Source: a virus. Taken from it: 34,058 bases of DNA. The position numbers and the translations under genes are program-made. Every line of letters starts with the position of its first letter. The first letter of the stretch is position 1. This document shows positions 8,779 to 17,408 of the stretch, in pieces. The notes beneath the pieces are model-generated. The model was given only the letters and a program-made list of their open reading frames with translations, ran no database searches and was not told the DNA's origin. The stretch is taken from positions 1 through 34,058 of IMG/VR virus record IMGVR_UViG_3300009494_000011. One strand, written 5' to 3'.

Positions 8779-9125
8779 GTCTGCAGAGCAAGCTGCGTCA
8801 AACCTGCGCGATCTATCGATTGGTTCTCGGGAGTACGTATCCGCCGACTGAGACGTGGGGTCTCATTGCCGGAGCTGGAGTAGTCCCTTGTCTGCGGAGC
8901 GTTATCGATCGGAATGAGCAGCTTGAGGATGGGACCGTCAACCCATACAGCGCGGAGCGCGTGCTGATGGCTCCGAGAGATGTGACGATGGACGATCGGC
9001 TACTGATAGCAGGGGATGTTTACGCGATCGAGTCGGTGGAAGACATCGATAAACTCGGCCGGGAGTACGTGCTTGAGGCGAAAAGACTGCCTGCCGGAAC
9101 CGCTGGCGAGATGGGGATCAGCTGA
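8775..9125 (+). CDS. Head closure / head-tail joining protein
   Basis: 116 residues, predicted mainly beta (VVPCLRSVIDRNEQLEDG, ERVLMAPRDVTMDDRLLIAGDVYAIESVE in pieces). The size, beta-barrel-like pattern and the phrase DRLLIAGDVYAIESVE match small head-closure (SPP1 gp16-like) proteins that plug the connector after packaging. It overlaps the upstream gene by ATGA and the downstream gene by one base (TGATG). Confidence 0.7.
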   Translation: MSLQSKLRQTCAIYRLVLGSTYPPTETWGLIAGAGVVPCLRSVIDRNEQLEDGTVNPYSAERVLMAPRDVTMDDRLLIAGDVYAIESVEDIDKLGREYVLEAKRLPAGTAGEMGIS

Positions 9126-9520
9126 TGGCAGGAACGACGGCGAGCTTTCGGCTTGAATGGCACGGTGACCAATTTGGGATCCTGTTTGACACGTATGCGG
9201 ATCGTTTTCTTCGTGAAGCAGGCGAGCTTGTTGCGCACGAGGCTGCGGAGAACGTCCACGTCAAGACCGGAAAGCTGCGTCAATCAGTGCACTACAACGT
9301 GAGATCTCCAAAGGGTCTGTTCTATCCCCCGGACGCGCCAAGCAATGATGAGGGCAGGATGTCGCCGACTACCCAGGACAACACCGTGAAGATTGGAACG
9401 AAGCTGTTCTATGGCCGCTTCCACGAAAAAAAATACGGGTGGCTGTCGAGAGCTGCTGATAGCGTTGTCGGACCTCTCAAGGCCCTGTCGGAAACGATCG
9501 CACGAGAGGTGTTCCAGTGA
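9125..9520 (+). CDS. HK97 gp10-like neck/tail-component protein
   Basis: 131 residues. The segment HVKTGKLRQSVHYNV is the hallmark of the HK97 gp10-like family, which acts at the head-tail joint or as tail completion protein. The later YGRFHEKKYGW stretch corresponds to the family's conserved loop. Its stop overlaps the GTG start of a small HTH-like gene. Its order (connector, closure, gp10, terminator) is standard. Confidence 0.8.
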   Translation: MAGTTASFRLEWHGDQFGILFDTYADRFLREAGELVAHEAAENVHVKTGKLRQSVHYNVRSPKGLFYPPDAPSNDEGRMSPTTQDNTVKIGTKLFYGRFHEKKYGWLSRAADSVVGPLKALSETIAREVFQ

Positions 9521-9729
9521 GTGCCGGCACTGAGATCGGACAGGCGTTCCGTGATCGACGAGCCGATACCGTGGGCGGTCGGGAGGTGGTTGCGGCGAGA
9601 ACAGATCTCGACTTGCAGACAGTGGTCGATATCGAGACAGGTCTGTTTGATCGGGTCAGCTTTGCGACGGTCGAACGCTACTGCGAGGCGATTGGACTGG
9701 ACGTGGTTCTGCAGGAGCATGGACGATGA
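9517..9729 (+). CDS. Small HTH (XRE-like) protein inside neck operon
   Basis: 70 residues. The spacing of VVAARTDLDLQTVVDIETGL followed by SFATVERYCEAIGLDVVLQ resembles a Cro/C1-type helix-turn-helix: a first helix, a recognition-type helix, the VxxIExG turn and a final ALGxxLxL-like end. It begins with GTG at 9517 in a GTGA overlap and ends in an ATGA overlap, so it is embedded and probably co-translated with neck genes. A DNA-binding protein here is unexpected. Another reading frame (9521-9736) is also open but has no such pattern. HTH assignment is by eye only. Confidence 0.6.
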   Translation: MSAGTEIGQAFRDRRADTVGGREVVAARTDLDLQTVVDIETGLFDRVSFATVERYCEAIGLDVVLQEHGR

Positions 9730-10109
9730 GCGTTGACGGTGCGCTGTATACGATTCTCTCCACCGAGCTCGCGGCATTAATGACGGAGCCACTGAAGCAG
9801 ATTTCACCAAAGCCGATTGACAGAAAAGTGGCCTACCCGCATGTCTGGTTCCATCTCCTGGGCGATCCGGAAGGATCAGGACGTCCGGAGCGATGGCGGC
9901 GACTGCGGATCCACATAAAGGATTCGGACTTCTACCAGTGCGTTGCGCTGGTAGACGCGGTTCGTGATGCGTTGGCAAACGGGTTCGGCACTATCGACGG
10001 ATTCACGTTTGATCACATCCAATGTCTGGATCGGGGAGCCGATCCGGAACTGAATACGGAGACGGAGAAGTACGAAACATATTCGGACTTCCGCGTCTGC
10101 TATCACTAA
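9726..10109 (+). CDS. Tail terminator / tail completion protein
   Basis: 127 residues. The order helix (YTILSTELAALM), YPHVWFHLLGDPE, RLRIHIKDSDFYQCVALVDAVRDAL and a final strand set fits the gp17-like/DUF3168-type tail terminator that caps the tail tube and joins it to the head. It starts in an ATGA overlap. It directly precedes the tube gene, as usual. Confidence 0.75.
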   Translation: MSVDGALYTILSTELAALMTEPLKQISPKPIDRKVAYPHVWFHLLGDPEGSGRPERWRRLRIHIKDSDFYQCVALVDAVRDALANGFGTIDGFTFDHIQCLDRGADPELNTETEKYETYSDFRVCYH

Positions 10110-10125
10110 CGAGGAGGCATAGACA

Positions 10126-10953
10126 ATGCCGATCTACCAAAGGTCTTCGACCTACGAAAACAGCGCGGATGTGTTTCGCGGTTCCGCCGCAGTCAGCATC
10201 TCCCGCTTCCAGGCGTCACCGAGTTATGTTGCCGTAGGGGCACAAGTGGGGCTGACGATCACCCGAAACCTCGAAGTGTCCGAGGAGTCCGTTGACGACG
10301 CGCAGGGAATCAGCCGCGTATTCAAGGACACATTCAACATCGTGTTTGACCGCTTCGAGACGCTCAAGGACACGATCGCGCGCATTCTTCATGACGCGCT
10401 CGACGATTTCACCGACGTCGCCGGCAGCATAGTGTCGGGCGCAACGGAGGCGGTCGCTTCCGGCAGCTGGGGCTACAACGATCCGCACGTCGTTGAACAC
10501 CAGAATGGCGACCTCGGAATCCTGACGATCAATAGCATCACCGGTTCGGTGGACGGATTGCTCGTTGTGGATACTGACTATTTCATCGGGCAGGATGACG
10601 ACGGAAACACCGTTGTGACCATCATCGACAGCGTGACGGTAACGACCGAAACCCAGACGATGACGATTGACTACGACTACACGCCGAACGCCAGCGTCAC
10701 CCGTGACATGGGCAGCGGAACGACGCTCAACCAATTCATCGTGCGGATCATCGGCAAGAACGACGGTCGTCAGGTGCAATACGATTTTTGGAATGTTCAG
10801 CGCCAGGCTGGCGGTGAGGTGACCTTTGCCAAGGACGACGCCGAAGATCGGCGGAATGCCTCACGCGAGACTTGGCTTGCACGACCGGACTACACCTATC
10901 ACCCCGATGGTAGCGATGGAGCCTACGTCGGCAAGGAGACGATCAACGCATAG
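10126..10953 (+). CDS. Major tail tube protein (probable)
   Basis: 275 residues, beta-rich, with SYVAVGAQVGLTITRNLEV near the start and a C-terminal region (FIVRIIGKNDGRQVQYDFWN) that fits tail tube proteins with added strands. A VDGLLVVDTDYFIGQDDDG segment looks like an inserted domain. It follows an AGGAGG-type ribosome site. A terminator-like hairpin follows, as is common behind tube genes, and chaperone and tape-measure genes come next. No single diagnostic residue exists, so the call rests on order, size and composition. Confidence 0.75.
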   Translation: MPIYQRSSTYENSADVFRGSAAVSISRFQASPSYVAVGAQVGLTITRNLEVSEESVDDAQGISRVFKDTFNIVFDRFETLKDTIARILHDALDDFTDVAGSIVSGATEAVASGSWGYNDPHVVEHQNGDLGILTINSITGSVDGLLVVDTDYFIGQDDDGNTVVTIIDSVTVTTETQTMTIDYDYTPNASVTRDMGSGTTLNQFIVRIIGKNDGRQVQYDFWNVQRQAGGEVTFAKDDAEDRRNASRETWLARPDYTYHPDGSDGAYVGKETINA

Positions 10954-10961
10954 TGCTGATG

Positions 10962-10987
10962 CCCGGGGTAATGCGCCCCGGGTTCTT
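10962..10987 (+). terminator. Terminator-like hairpin after tail tube gene
   Basis: CCCGGGGT at 10962-10969 pairs with GCCCCGGG at 10975-10982 (8 bp with one G-U, 5-base loop), followed by TTCTT at 10983-10987. The weak T tract suggests partial termination, which would reduce transcription into the chaperone and tape-measure genes relative to the tube gene. Confidence 0.6.
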
Positions 10988-11008
10988 GACTACTGGAGGT
11001 AGACGAGA

Positions 11009-11413
11009 GTGGCGAAGAAACCAGATATCGATGTGACGGAACTGATCCCGACCATCGACGAGATGACCCTCATTGACAGGGCAAGGAAGCGGGCCGGTGA
11101 GCCGTACGAGTTCACCGTGTCGCTCTTCGTTCCGGCCCGGGTGGGCATCGTGTTGATCAACCGTAAGGATGTGATTGCGAAGATGCTCGGTGGTGACATC
11201 GATGAAGACGCTATCGACCTGGTGTTCCGGATCTTGGAGAAGATATTCAAGCCGCAGCATGAGTTCATGACGGCCGAGTGGTGTGAGAAGAACATCGATC
11301 TCGGCCAGGCGGTGATCATCATTACTCAGATCGCACTTCCGATCTACGAGTACCTCCAACAGTCGGGTCTGATCGGGAAGACGGAGATGCCCGCGGCAAA
11401 GAATCCGTCGTAG
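11009..11413 (+). CDS. Tail assembly chaperone, gpG-like
   Basis: 134 residues, helical and acidic, containing PYEFTVSLFVPARVGIVLI and an EDAIDLVFRILEKIF helix. Size and place between tube and tape measure fit the tail assembly chaperone that coats the tape measure during tail building. GTG 11009 follows GGAGGT at 10995-11000. The -1 frame is open from 11287 through the stop at 11413 and into the next coding segment, so a frameshifted gpGT-like product is likely. Confidence 0.7.
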   Translation: MAKKPDIDVTELIPTIDEMTLIDRARKRAGEPYEFTVSLFVPARVGIVLINRKDVIAKMLGGDIDEDAIDLVFRILEKIFKPQHEFMTAEWCEKNIDLGQAVIIITQIALPIYEYLQQSGLIGKTEMPAAKNPS

Positions 11414-11442
11414 ATTTCCAGGACATCATCGTCTGTATCGCG

Positions 11443-11694
11443 ATGGAGATGGGGAAGCATCACGATTGGGTGCTCGACAGGCTGTCGCTGCCGCAGGTGT
11501 TCCTGTACTGGGCGAACATCGGAATCGTGGCCGGCTACGGGAAGCGTCCGAGGCGTGGAAGAGCAGCGCTGCCGAGCGAAGACGGGGCGCACGATTGGGT
11601 GTGGGATAGAGCCACACGTCGACATCTCGCGTTCAACGAAGAAGAGCGCGAGCACTACGAGTGGAATGCTGAGCTGAGGCAATTCGAGAAGTAG
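11443..11694 (+). CDS. Tail assembly chaperone extension (gpT-like), probably by -1 frameshift
   Basis: At least 83 residues if started at ATG 11443, but no convincing ribosome site precedes that ATG. The same frame is open from 11287, and just before ATG 11443 it encodes DFQDIIVCIA, which reads naturally into MEMGKHHDWVLDRLSLPQVF. Such an iA..mG.....l pattern is typical of chaperone C-terminal extensions. A shift near GGCAAAG (11395-11401) would fuse the two; that heptamer re-pairs well only at the Lys codon, so the slip site is uncertain. The stop abuts the tape-measure ATG. Confidence 0.6.
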   Translation: MEMGKHHDWVLDRLSLPQVFLYWANIGIVAGYGKRPRRGRAALPSEDGAHDWVWDRATRRHLAFNEEEREHYEWNAELRQFEK

Positions 11695-14600
11695 ATGGGG
11701 ACCAAGATTTTTGACCTGCACGGTGATGTCTCACTCAAGACCGGCGATGTCCAGAAGGGATTGGACCAGGTCAAGTCGAAGGCGGAGGCGGTAGGAAAGA
11801 AACTCAAGCAAGTTGGCGACAGTCTGACCAGATTCGGCTCGATGATGTCGACGCGAGTCACGGTGCCTCTCATCGCCCTCGGAACCTTCCTCGTGAAGCT
11901 CGGCAGCGACTCCGAGGAAGTGCGGGCCAAGTTCAACACGGCGTTCCGGGATGTGCGCGACCAAGCCGACAGGACGGCGGCGAGCCTCGCAGAGAACTAC
12001 GGCCTATCTCAGACCGCTGCAGAACGTCTGCTCTCATCCACCGGTGATCTCCTGAAGGGCTTTGGTGCTACCGGTGACCACGCGCTGAATCTCTCAAACC
12101 GCGTCCAGGAACTCGCGGTTGACCTAGTCTCCTATAGCAATATTCAGGGTGGCGCGTCTACTGCGAGCGAGATCCTCACGAAGGCGATGCTCGGTGAGCG
12201 AGATGCGCTTACCTCTCTCGGCATCAAAATCTCCGAGGCAGAGGTCCAGCAGCGGTTGCTTGAGACCGGGCAGGCTGATCTCACCGGCCGGGCTCTACTG
12301 CTGGCGAGAGCCGAGGCGACGCTCGCATTGGCCTACGAGCAATCCGGCGACGCGCTTGGAGACTTCGCCAGGACATCGGATTCATTCGCCGGTCAGATAC
12401 GCATGATGAAGGCGGACGCTGAAGATGCAGCGGTGAGCTTCAAGGAGCATTTGCTCCCCGCCGCGACCGCTCTGGTCGGCAAAGTTCGCGAATTGATTCA
12501 GTGGTTCGGGGGGCTCGACGACTCAACGAAAAGTATGATTCTCGCGATAGGTGGAGTGGCGGCCAGTCTTGGTCCGCTTGCTGTAGCCATCGGCCTGGTG
12601 ACAAAGGCTATGATGGCCTTGGCGGCGAACCCGATCGTTGCGGTGCTGGCTGTGCTGGGCGTAGCGTTGATGGCGGTTGCTAGCAAGTTTGTGCAAACCC
12701 GCATTGAGGGCGCACGGATGAATGCGGAGATCCGGGCAACCAGGAAGGCGGCGATAGATGCAGCGACGGCAATCAGAGAGCTGAGCGCAGAAGAAGAACT
12801 ACGGATTCTGGCGATGCAGAGAGCGAGGATCGAAGAAGAGCTGAGCAGTGGGGCGTTGAGTTTTCAAGCCGCGCTATATGAGCGCACCGGGGAGGCCTCG
12901 GCAACGCTTGCGCGCAAACTCGTAGACCTGCAACGGATCGAAACCGAGATAGCTATCTTGCGTAACGGTGAGGGCGGCCAGGCGGCACAGGCAGAGTTTG
13001 ATTTTTTGGTTGCCATGCGCGGACAGCTTGATCAGACGGTGGTAGCGGAAAACCTGTTGCGGATAGCTATACAGCAGCGCATCAATGTGCTGGATGAGTT
13101 GCTGCAATCCGAGGGCACGATAGCGGATGAAAACGAACGGATCATAGAAAGCGCACGGACGCTGGCCGAGAAACTCGCGCTGTTGCAGGCGAAATATGAG
13201 GCCCTCGGCGGCTCCGATGGACCAATCAATCTGACTCGCGAGCAGATGAGTTTGTACCGTGAGGTAATTGAGACGCTGATAGAGAGCGGAATTGATCCGC
13301 AGAACAAGGCTCTCCAGGATCTCATCATCACATATCGTGAGCTGGCCGAATCGGTCGCGATTATAACGGAAGAGACTAGCTCTGCACTGACTATCGAGGA
13401 AGCCTTAGCTCAAAAGCGCAGTGCAATACGACAAGAAGAAAAGGCGGCGCAGGAAGAGCGCGATCGGTTGAACATCGAACGCATCGCCGGAATGGACCGA
13501 CTCGCTGAGGAGGAAGATCACCATTCGATCCAATCAACTGCCGGGTTCGTGGCGTGGGTCAACGCTCGACGAAAGGCCTCTGACGAAGCGATAGAAGAAC
13601 AGTCGGACGCCCAGCGCAGATTCAGCGAATTACAACTCTCAGAAGTTCAGCGCCGGATACGGGCAATCGAGACCGAGCGCGATGCATTCATCGACGGCGG
13701 CGTGGATGCGGTCGAGGCCCAGCAATGGGCGCAAGGTGAAATCACGGCGATCATCCTGGCCGAGCATCAGAAGCGGATAGACGCCGAACGGGGATATATC
13801 TCGCGGGTCGTCTCCGACTTCCGTTCGTTCGTGTCATCGATAGGTGACCTTATCAGCACGGTCTTTGATCGACAGATCGAAGCCATAGATGCAGCGCTTG
13901 CTGCCCAGCTGGCCGCAAATGATGAGGAATATAACGCTCAGCTGGCCGCAAATGAATCAAGATATGAAATCCTGACCGAAGCCGAGATCGCATATCAGCA
14001 ATTCTTGAATCAACAGGCTCAATTGCACTATGAATCCCTCACGGAAGAGGCGAGAAGAGAATACGACCTCAAGGCTGATGCAGACGCTGCAGCACTGGAA
14101 CGAGAACAGCAGCGAGCAGACGAAGAAGAGCGGATCCGTTCGGAGCTTGCCGCAGAGAAAGAGAGAATAGAACGGGAACTTGCGATCAAGAAAGCCGAGA
14201 TCGAGCGCCAACAGGCAGTCACGGAACGCGTGTATGCTCTCGCATCTGTTGCGTTCAATACGGCAGTGGCCATCGCCAAGGCGTGGCGGGATTTCGGTTG
14301 GCCGCTCGCACTGGTCCCGGCGGGGCTTGCTGCAGCGATGGGAGTTGCCGAAGCCACGACCATTCTCGCACAGCGGTTGCCTGAGATCCCCACGTTCGCC
14401 GCCGGCGGCATCGTGCCGGGCCGACAGTACACGGGGGACCAGGTTGTATCGAGGCTGAACTCCGGTGAGGTGGTGCTCACGCATCACATGCAGGAGAACC
14501 TGGTCAATTTGCTCGCGAGTCATCAGCCGCAGGCGCAGGCGTCGCAAGCAACGACCTATCACGAGATGACCGAGTCCCACAGCAACCCGACGTTCAACTT

Positions 14601-14700
14601 CTCGTCACAGTTTGATTTGTCGAACGATGCGACGAAACGCCGGGCGGTCCGTGAGCTCTATCCATACATCCTGGAAGAACAACGGAGGCGCGGAGCATGA
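11695..14700 (+). CDS. Tape measure protein
   Basis: 1001 residues, setting tail length (about 150 nm at 0.15 nm per residue). The N-terminus has amphipathic helices and a VGKKLKQVGDSLTRFGSMMS-type opening. Hydrophobic segments lie near residues 278-335 (STKSMILAIGGVAASLG, then AMMALAANPIVAVLAVLG) and 845-895. Between them is long coiled coil. Near residue 740 AQLAANDEEYN / AQLAANESRYE is a short internal repeat, with 17 near-identical bases at 13910-13926 and 13938-13954. The C-terminus carries FAAGGIVPG and SGEVVLTHHMQENL, common in tape measures. ATG 11695 directly follows the chaperone stop. Confidence 0.95.
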   Translation: MGTKIFDLHGDVSLKTGDVQKGLDQVKSKAEAVGKKLKQVGDSLTRFGSMMSTRVTVPLIALGTFLVKLGSDSEEVRAKFNTAFRDVRDQADRTAASLAENYGLSQTAAERLLSSTGDLLKGFGATGDHALNLSNRVQELAVDLVSYSNIQGGASTASEILTKAMLGERDALTSLGIKISEAEVQQRLLETGQADLTGRALLLARAEATLALAYEQSGDALGDFARTSDSFAGQIRMMKADAEDAAVSFKEHLLPAATALVGKVRELIQWFGGLDDSTKSMILAIGGVAASLGPLAVAIGLVTKAMMALAANPIVAVLAVLGVALMAVASKFVQTRIEGARMNAEIRATRKAAIDAATAIRELSAEEELRILAMQRARIEEELSSGALSFQAALYERTGEASATLARKLVDLQRIETEIAILRNGEGGQAAQAEFDFLVAMRGQLDQTVVAENLLRIAIQQRINVLDELLQSEGTIADENERIIESARTLAEKLALLQAKYEALGGSDGPINLTREQMSLYREVIETLIESGIDPQNKALQDLIITYRELAESVAIITEETSSALTIEEALAQKRSAIRQEEKAAQEERDRLNIERIAGMDRLAEEEDHHSIQSTAGFVAWVNARRKASDEAIEEQSDAQRRFSELQLSEVQRRIRAIETERDAFIDGGVDAVEAQQWAQGEITAIILAEHQKRIDAERGYISRVVSDFRSFVSSIGDLISTVFDRQIEAIDAALAAQLAANDEEYNAQLAANESRYEILTEAEIAYQQFLNQQAQLHYESLTEEARREYDLKADADAAALEREQQRADEEERIRSELAAEKERIERELAIKKAEIERQQAVTERVYALASVAFNTAVAIAKAWRDFGWPLALVPAGLAAAMGVAEATTILAQRLPEIPTFAAGGIVPGRQYTGDQVVSRLNSGEVVLTHHMQENLVNLLASHQPQAQASQATTYHEMTESHSNPTFNFSSQFDLSNDATKRRAVRELYPYILEEQRRRGA

Positions 14701-15074
14701 GCCAGACAGTCAAGCTCGGACTCTCCGGCTCCGAGCAGTCACTCACGCCGCTGAGCCGGCGATTTCAGGAAGCCATTGAAGAGATTTCCAGGACCAGGCG
14801 GACCGCGAGCGGCAAGCTGAAGAAACAGATCATCGGGTACAAGCGTATCTTCACGCTCAGTTACGGGGTGCTGGACCAATCGAGTTTTGAAACACTCACC
14901 GGCTATTACGAAACGCACATCGCCGACGGTGACAATCTGAGTCTGATCTATGAAACGGGAGACGGGTCTCTTGATACGGTTGAGGTCTCCCCGTCACCTC
15001 CCCAGTACACGACACATTCATCCCGCCGGCATTGGCTCTATCGTGACTTCTCAATGAGACTCGAGGAGGTGTGA
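14697..15074 (+). CDS. Distal tail / minor tail protein
   Basis: 125 residues in an ATGA overlap with the tape-measure gene. It has a central FTLSYGVLDQSSFETLTGYYE segment, a linker, and ends HWLYRDFSMRLEEV, resembling short minor tail (distal tail-type) proteins whose last strand reads as 'sv.l.EV'. It would form the tail tip collar between tube and hub. Assignment is by position and size. Confidence 0.55.
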   Translation: MSQTVKLGLSGSEQSLTPLSRRFQEAIEEISRTRRTASGKLKKQIIGYKRIFTLSYGVLDQSSFETLTGYYETHIADGDNLSLIYETGDGSLDTVEVSPSPPQYTTHSSRRHWLYRDFSMRLEEV

Positions 15075-15077
15075 GCG

Positions 15078-17408
15078 GTGATCGCGACCTCTGACGCCTA
15101 CAAGACAGCGATTGATGCCGACAGCCGGCAGGTCATTCCCCGGGTGAAGATCGACTACACCGGAGCGCTCATCGATCAGTCGATAGAGCGATCGGCGAAT
15201 GCCGAGTCTGCGCAGTCCATCATCGACCAGGTCGCCGACGGGATCGAGACGCCGACCCGCAAGTGGTGGTCGTGGGCGAACTTCGAGTGGGGGAACACCT
15301 ACTTTCCCAACGACGCGGTGGAGGTTGGGTATCACTCGCGCCAGATCGCCCGCGCCGATAAGACCTTCCTCGAGGGCGGACCGGCGACACTCTTCGGTCG
15401 CAAGATCTACGGCGCCGCTTCCTTCGGAACGTTCGTGAACTACCCGACAGTAGTCGTAGGTTTCTCAGAACGCGCGATGATGTCGGTCAAGGCGGTGTTT
15501 GACGACAAGCACATGGAGTGGGCCGAGGAGTTCACGATCTACGTCTATGACTCATCCGGGGCCCTCCAGCACACCGAGGCGGTGACGGGCAACACCGGCG
15601 TGAAATACGAGGTGCCGATCACTGCGATCCTGGACGCCGGCCGGCAGGAGCTCATCATCAAGAAGTGGAGCCGTGTTGACACGAACGCGAAGGTCCTGGA
15701 GTTTCTCACGAGCGTCTCGGAGACCTATGACGGCGACGAGGTCTTTGATCTGATGGTACTCGAGGAGAGCGAGACGGACGACGCCTCGTTGCCGATCGGG
15801 AACATCAGCGCCAACGCATGCGAAGTCTCAATCCACAACGCCGCTGACAAGTTCAACTACGGCAATGATGAGTCGCCGCTGAACAATCAGATCAAAGAGA
15901 ATCGGCGGATCAGCATCTGGCTATCGGTTGTCGGTGCCGACGATCTCATTCCCCTGGGTGTGTTCTATTCGCGCCACTGGTCGGTTCCTGAGCAGGACCT
16001 CGCTGTCACGGTATCCGGTGAGGACCGGCTGTCACTCATGGCCGAGACGACGTATTCATCCAACGAGATCATCACGGCGGCATCTGATCAGAACTTCTCT
16101 GACGATGCTCTGTCAGGGTGGGTGCTCGACAATATTGTCATGGCCTCCGGCGTGTTCCGGCTCGGCACCGGGTTCCCACTGTCGGATCCCGGCGGCTCGA
16201 TCTTCGCGACCGGTGTCTACGCGGAGCTTGTCTACCGCAGGCCGGCGCGGTCAGGCACGGCGATCCGCACATTCTCCGTCAACTACACCGCGGGCCTCAC
16301 CGTCTACGTCGCAACGTCGTGGGATGCGAACGAACCGGACAATACCGAGGTGATCGTAGAGATCAGCTTTGATGGTACGAACTACGAGAGTACAACCGAT
16401 GGAGGGGTGATTCGCGGGATGTTCGACACCGATATCTCAGGCACCTACGATCTGTACGTCAAGGTCACACTGGTCGAGCGCGGCGGGGATCCCTCCTTCG
16501 ACAGCATCGATATCACCGTGTCCCAGGTGCCGTCCGTCTATTCGATGGCGGTCGCTGTCTGCAAGGACTATGGCTTGTTGACCGGCGAGTACCTGATTGA
16601 CGAAACGCTCGGCGCCTACACGATTGACTATGCCTACCTGAACCCGATCAGTCACCGGGCAGCGCTTGAGAAGATTGCCCAGGCCGCGCTCGCTCGCTGT
16701 TATGTCGATCGATACGACCGGATCATCATGGAATCCGCCGTTGACACACCGGTCGGGACGGAAAAGACCCTCACGAATGACGACTACTATGAGAAAAACA
16801 ACCCGGCGAAAGGCGGGAAGGTCGTCAACGAGGTGATGGTCACATCAGCGCCCCTCGCTCTGGCATCGGTGGCCGAAGAGGTCGCGAGCTCAACCGAGAC
16901 AATCCCGGCAAGCTCGCAAGCCTCATACACGCTTTCTTATGTCGAGAAACCCGTGATGGACGCCGCGCTCGATACTGGATCCCTGGCGGCCGGTGTTTCG
17001 CTCGTCTCGGCCACCTACTACACCTGGGGCGCCGACGTCACGCTCAGCAATGCGAATGGGACAGACACCGAGACGGATATTGTGATCGATGGAAAGCCGC
17101 TGCGCCCTGTCACAGGCAACCGGTACTCGGCATCGAACGCTGCAAGCATCCGAGAGTTTGGGAAGATCACCTATGAGTTTCCGGACAACCATCTGATCCA
17201 ACGTGCAGACGTCTCACAGCTCATCGCTGATACGTTGGTTGATTACTACAAGGTCGACCGGAGAGATATCGAAATCGTCTACCCGGGAGATCCGTCCCTG
17301 TTGCTGAGCGACGTCGTCACCTGTGGCGGAGCATTCCAAGAGGTCCGACAGCGATTCGAGTTTGACGGAGCGCTTGAGGCATTGATTGAGGGGAGGGCTG
17401 TTGTATGA
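15078..17408 (+). CDS. Large tail tip / hub protein
   Basis: 776 residues starting with GTG 15078 after GAGGAGGT at 15063-15070. The opening MIATSDAYKTAIDADSRQV resembles tail proteins that begin with a short TSxAYKxAI helix and then a beta-rich body. The middle has EVSIHNAADKFNYGN and an RISIWLSVVGADDLIPLGVF stretch, which fits a hub-type domain. The C-terminal part (ISHRAALEKIAQAALARCYVD) resembles receptor-complex hub folds. Its length and place after the distal tail gene suggest a Tal-like baseplate hub. No lysozyme motif was seen. Confidence 0.6.
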   Translation: MIATSDAYKTAIDADSRQVIPRVKIDYTGALIDQSIERSANAESAQSIIDQVADGIETPTRKWWSWANFEWGNTYFPNDAVEVGYHSRQIARADKTFLEGGPATLFGRKIYGAASFGTFVNYPTVVVGFSERAMMSVKAVFDDKHMEWAEEFTIYVYDSSGALQHTEAVTGNTGVKYEVPITAILDAGRQELIIKKWSRVDTNAKVLEFLTSVSETYDGDEVFDLMVLEESETDDASLPIGNISANACEVSIHNAADKFNYGNDESPLNNQIKENRRISIWLSVVGADDLIPLGVFYSRHWSVPEQDLAVTVSGEDRLSLMAETTYSSNEIITAASDQNFSDDALSGWVLDNIVMASGVFRLGTGFPLSDPGGSIFATGVYAELVYRRPARSGTAIRTFSVNYTAGLTVYVATSWDANEPDNTEVIVEISFDGTNYESTTDGGVIRGMFDTDISGTYDLYVKVTLVERGGDPSFDSIDITVSQVPSVYSMAVAVCKDYGLLTGEYLIDETLGAYTIDYAYLNPISHRAALEKIAQAALARCYVDRYDRIIMESAVDTPVGTEKTLTNDDYYEKNNPAKGGKVVNEVMVTSAPLALASVAEEVASSTETIPASSQASYTLSYVEKPVMDAALDTGSLAAGVSLVSATYYTWGADVTLSNANGTDTETDIVIDGKPLRPVTGNRYSASNAASIREFGKITYEFPDNHLIQRADVSQLIADTLVDYYKVDRRDIEIVYPGDPSLLLSDVVTCGGAFQEVRQRFEFDGALEALIEGRAVV

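Noticed and set aside
9521-9736. Alternative + frame over the HTH-like gene
   Set aside because: It is Arg/Trp/Cys-rich, has no motif, and starts without signal. The 9517 frame is coupled on both sides.
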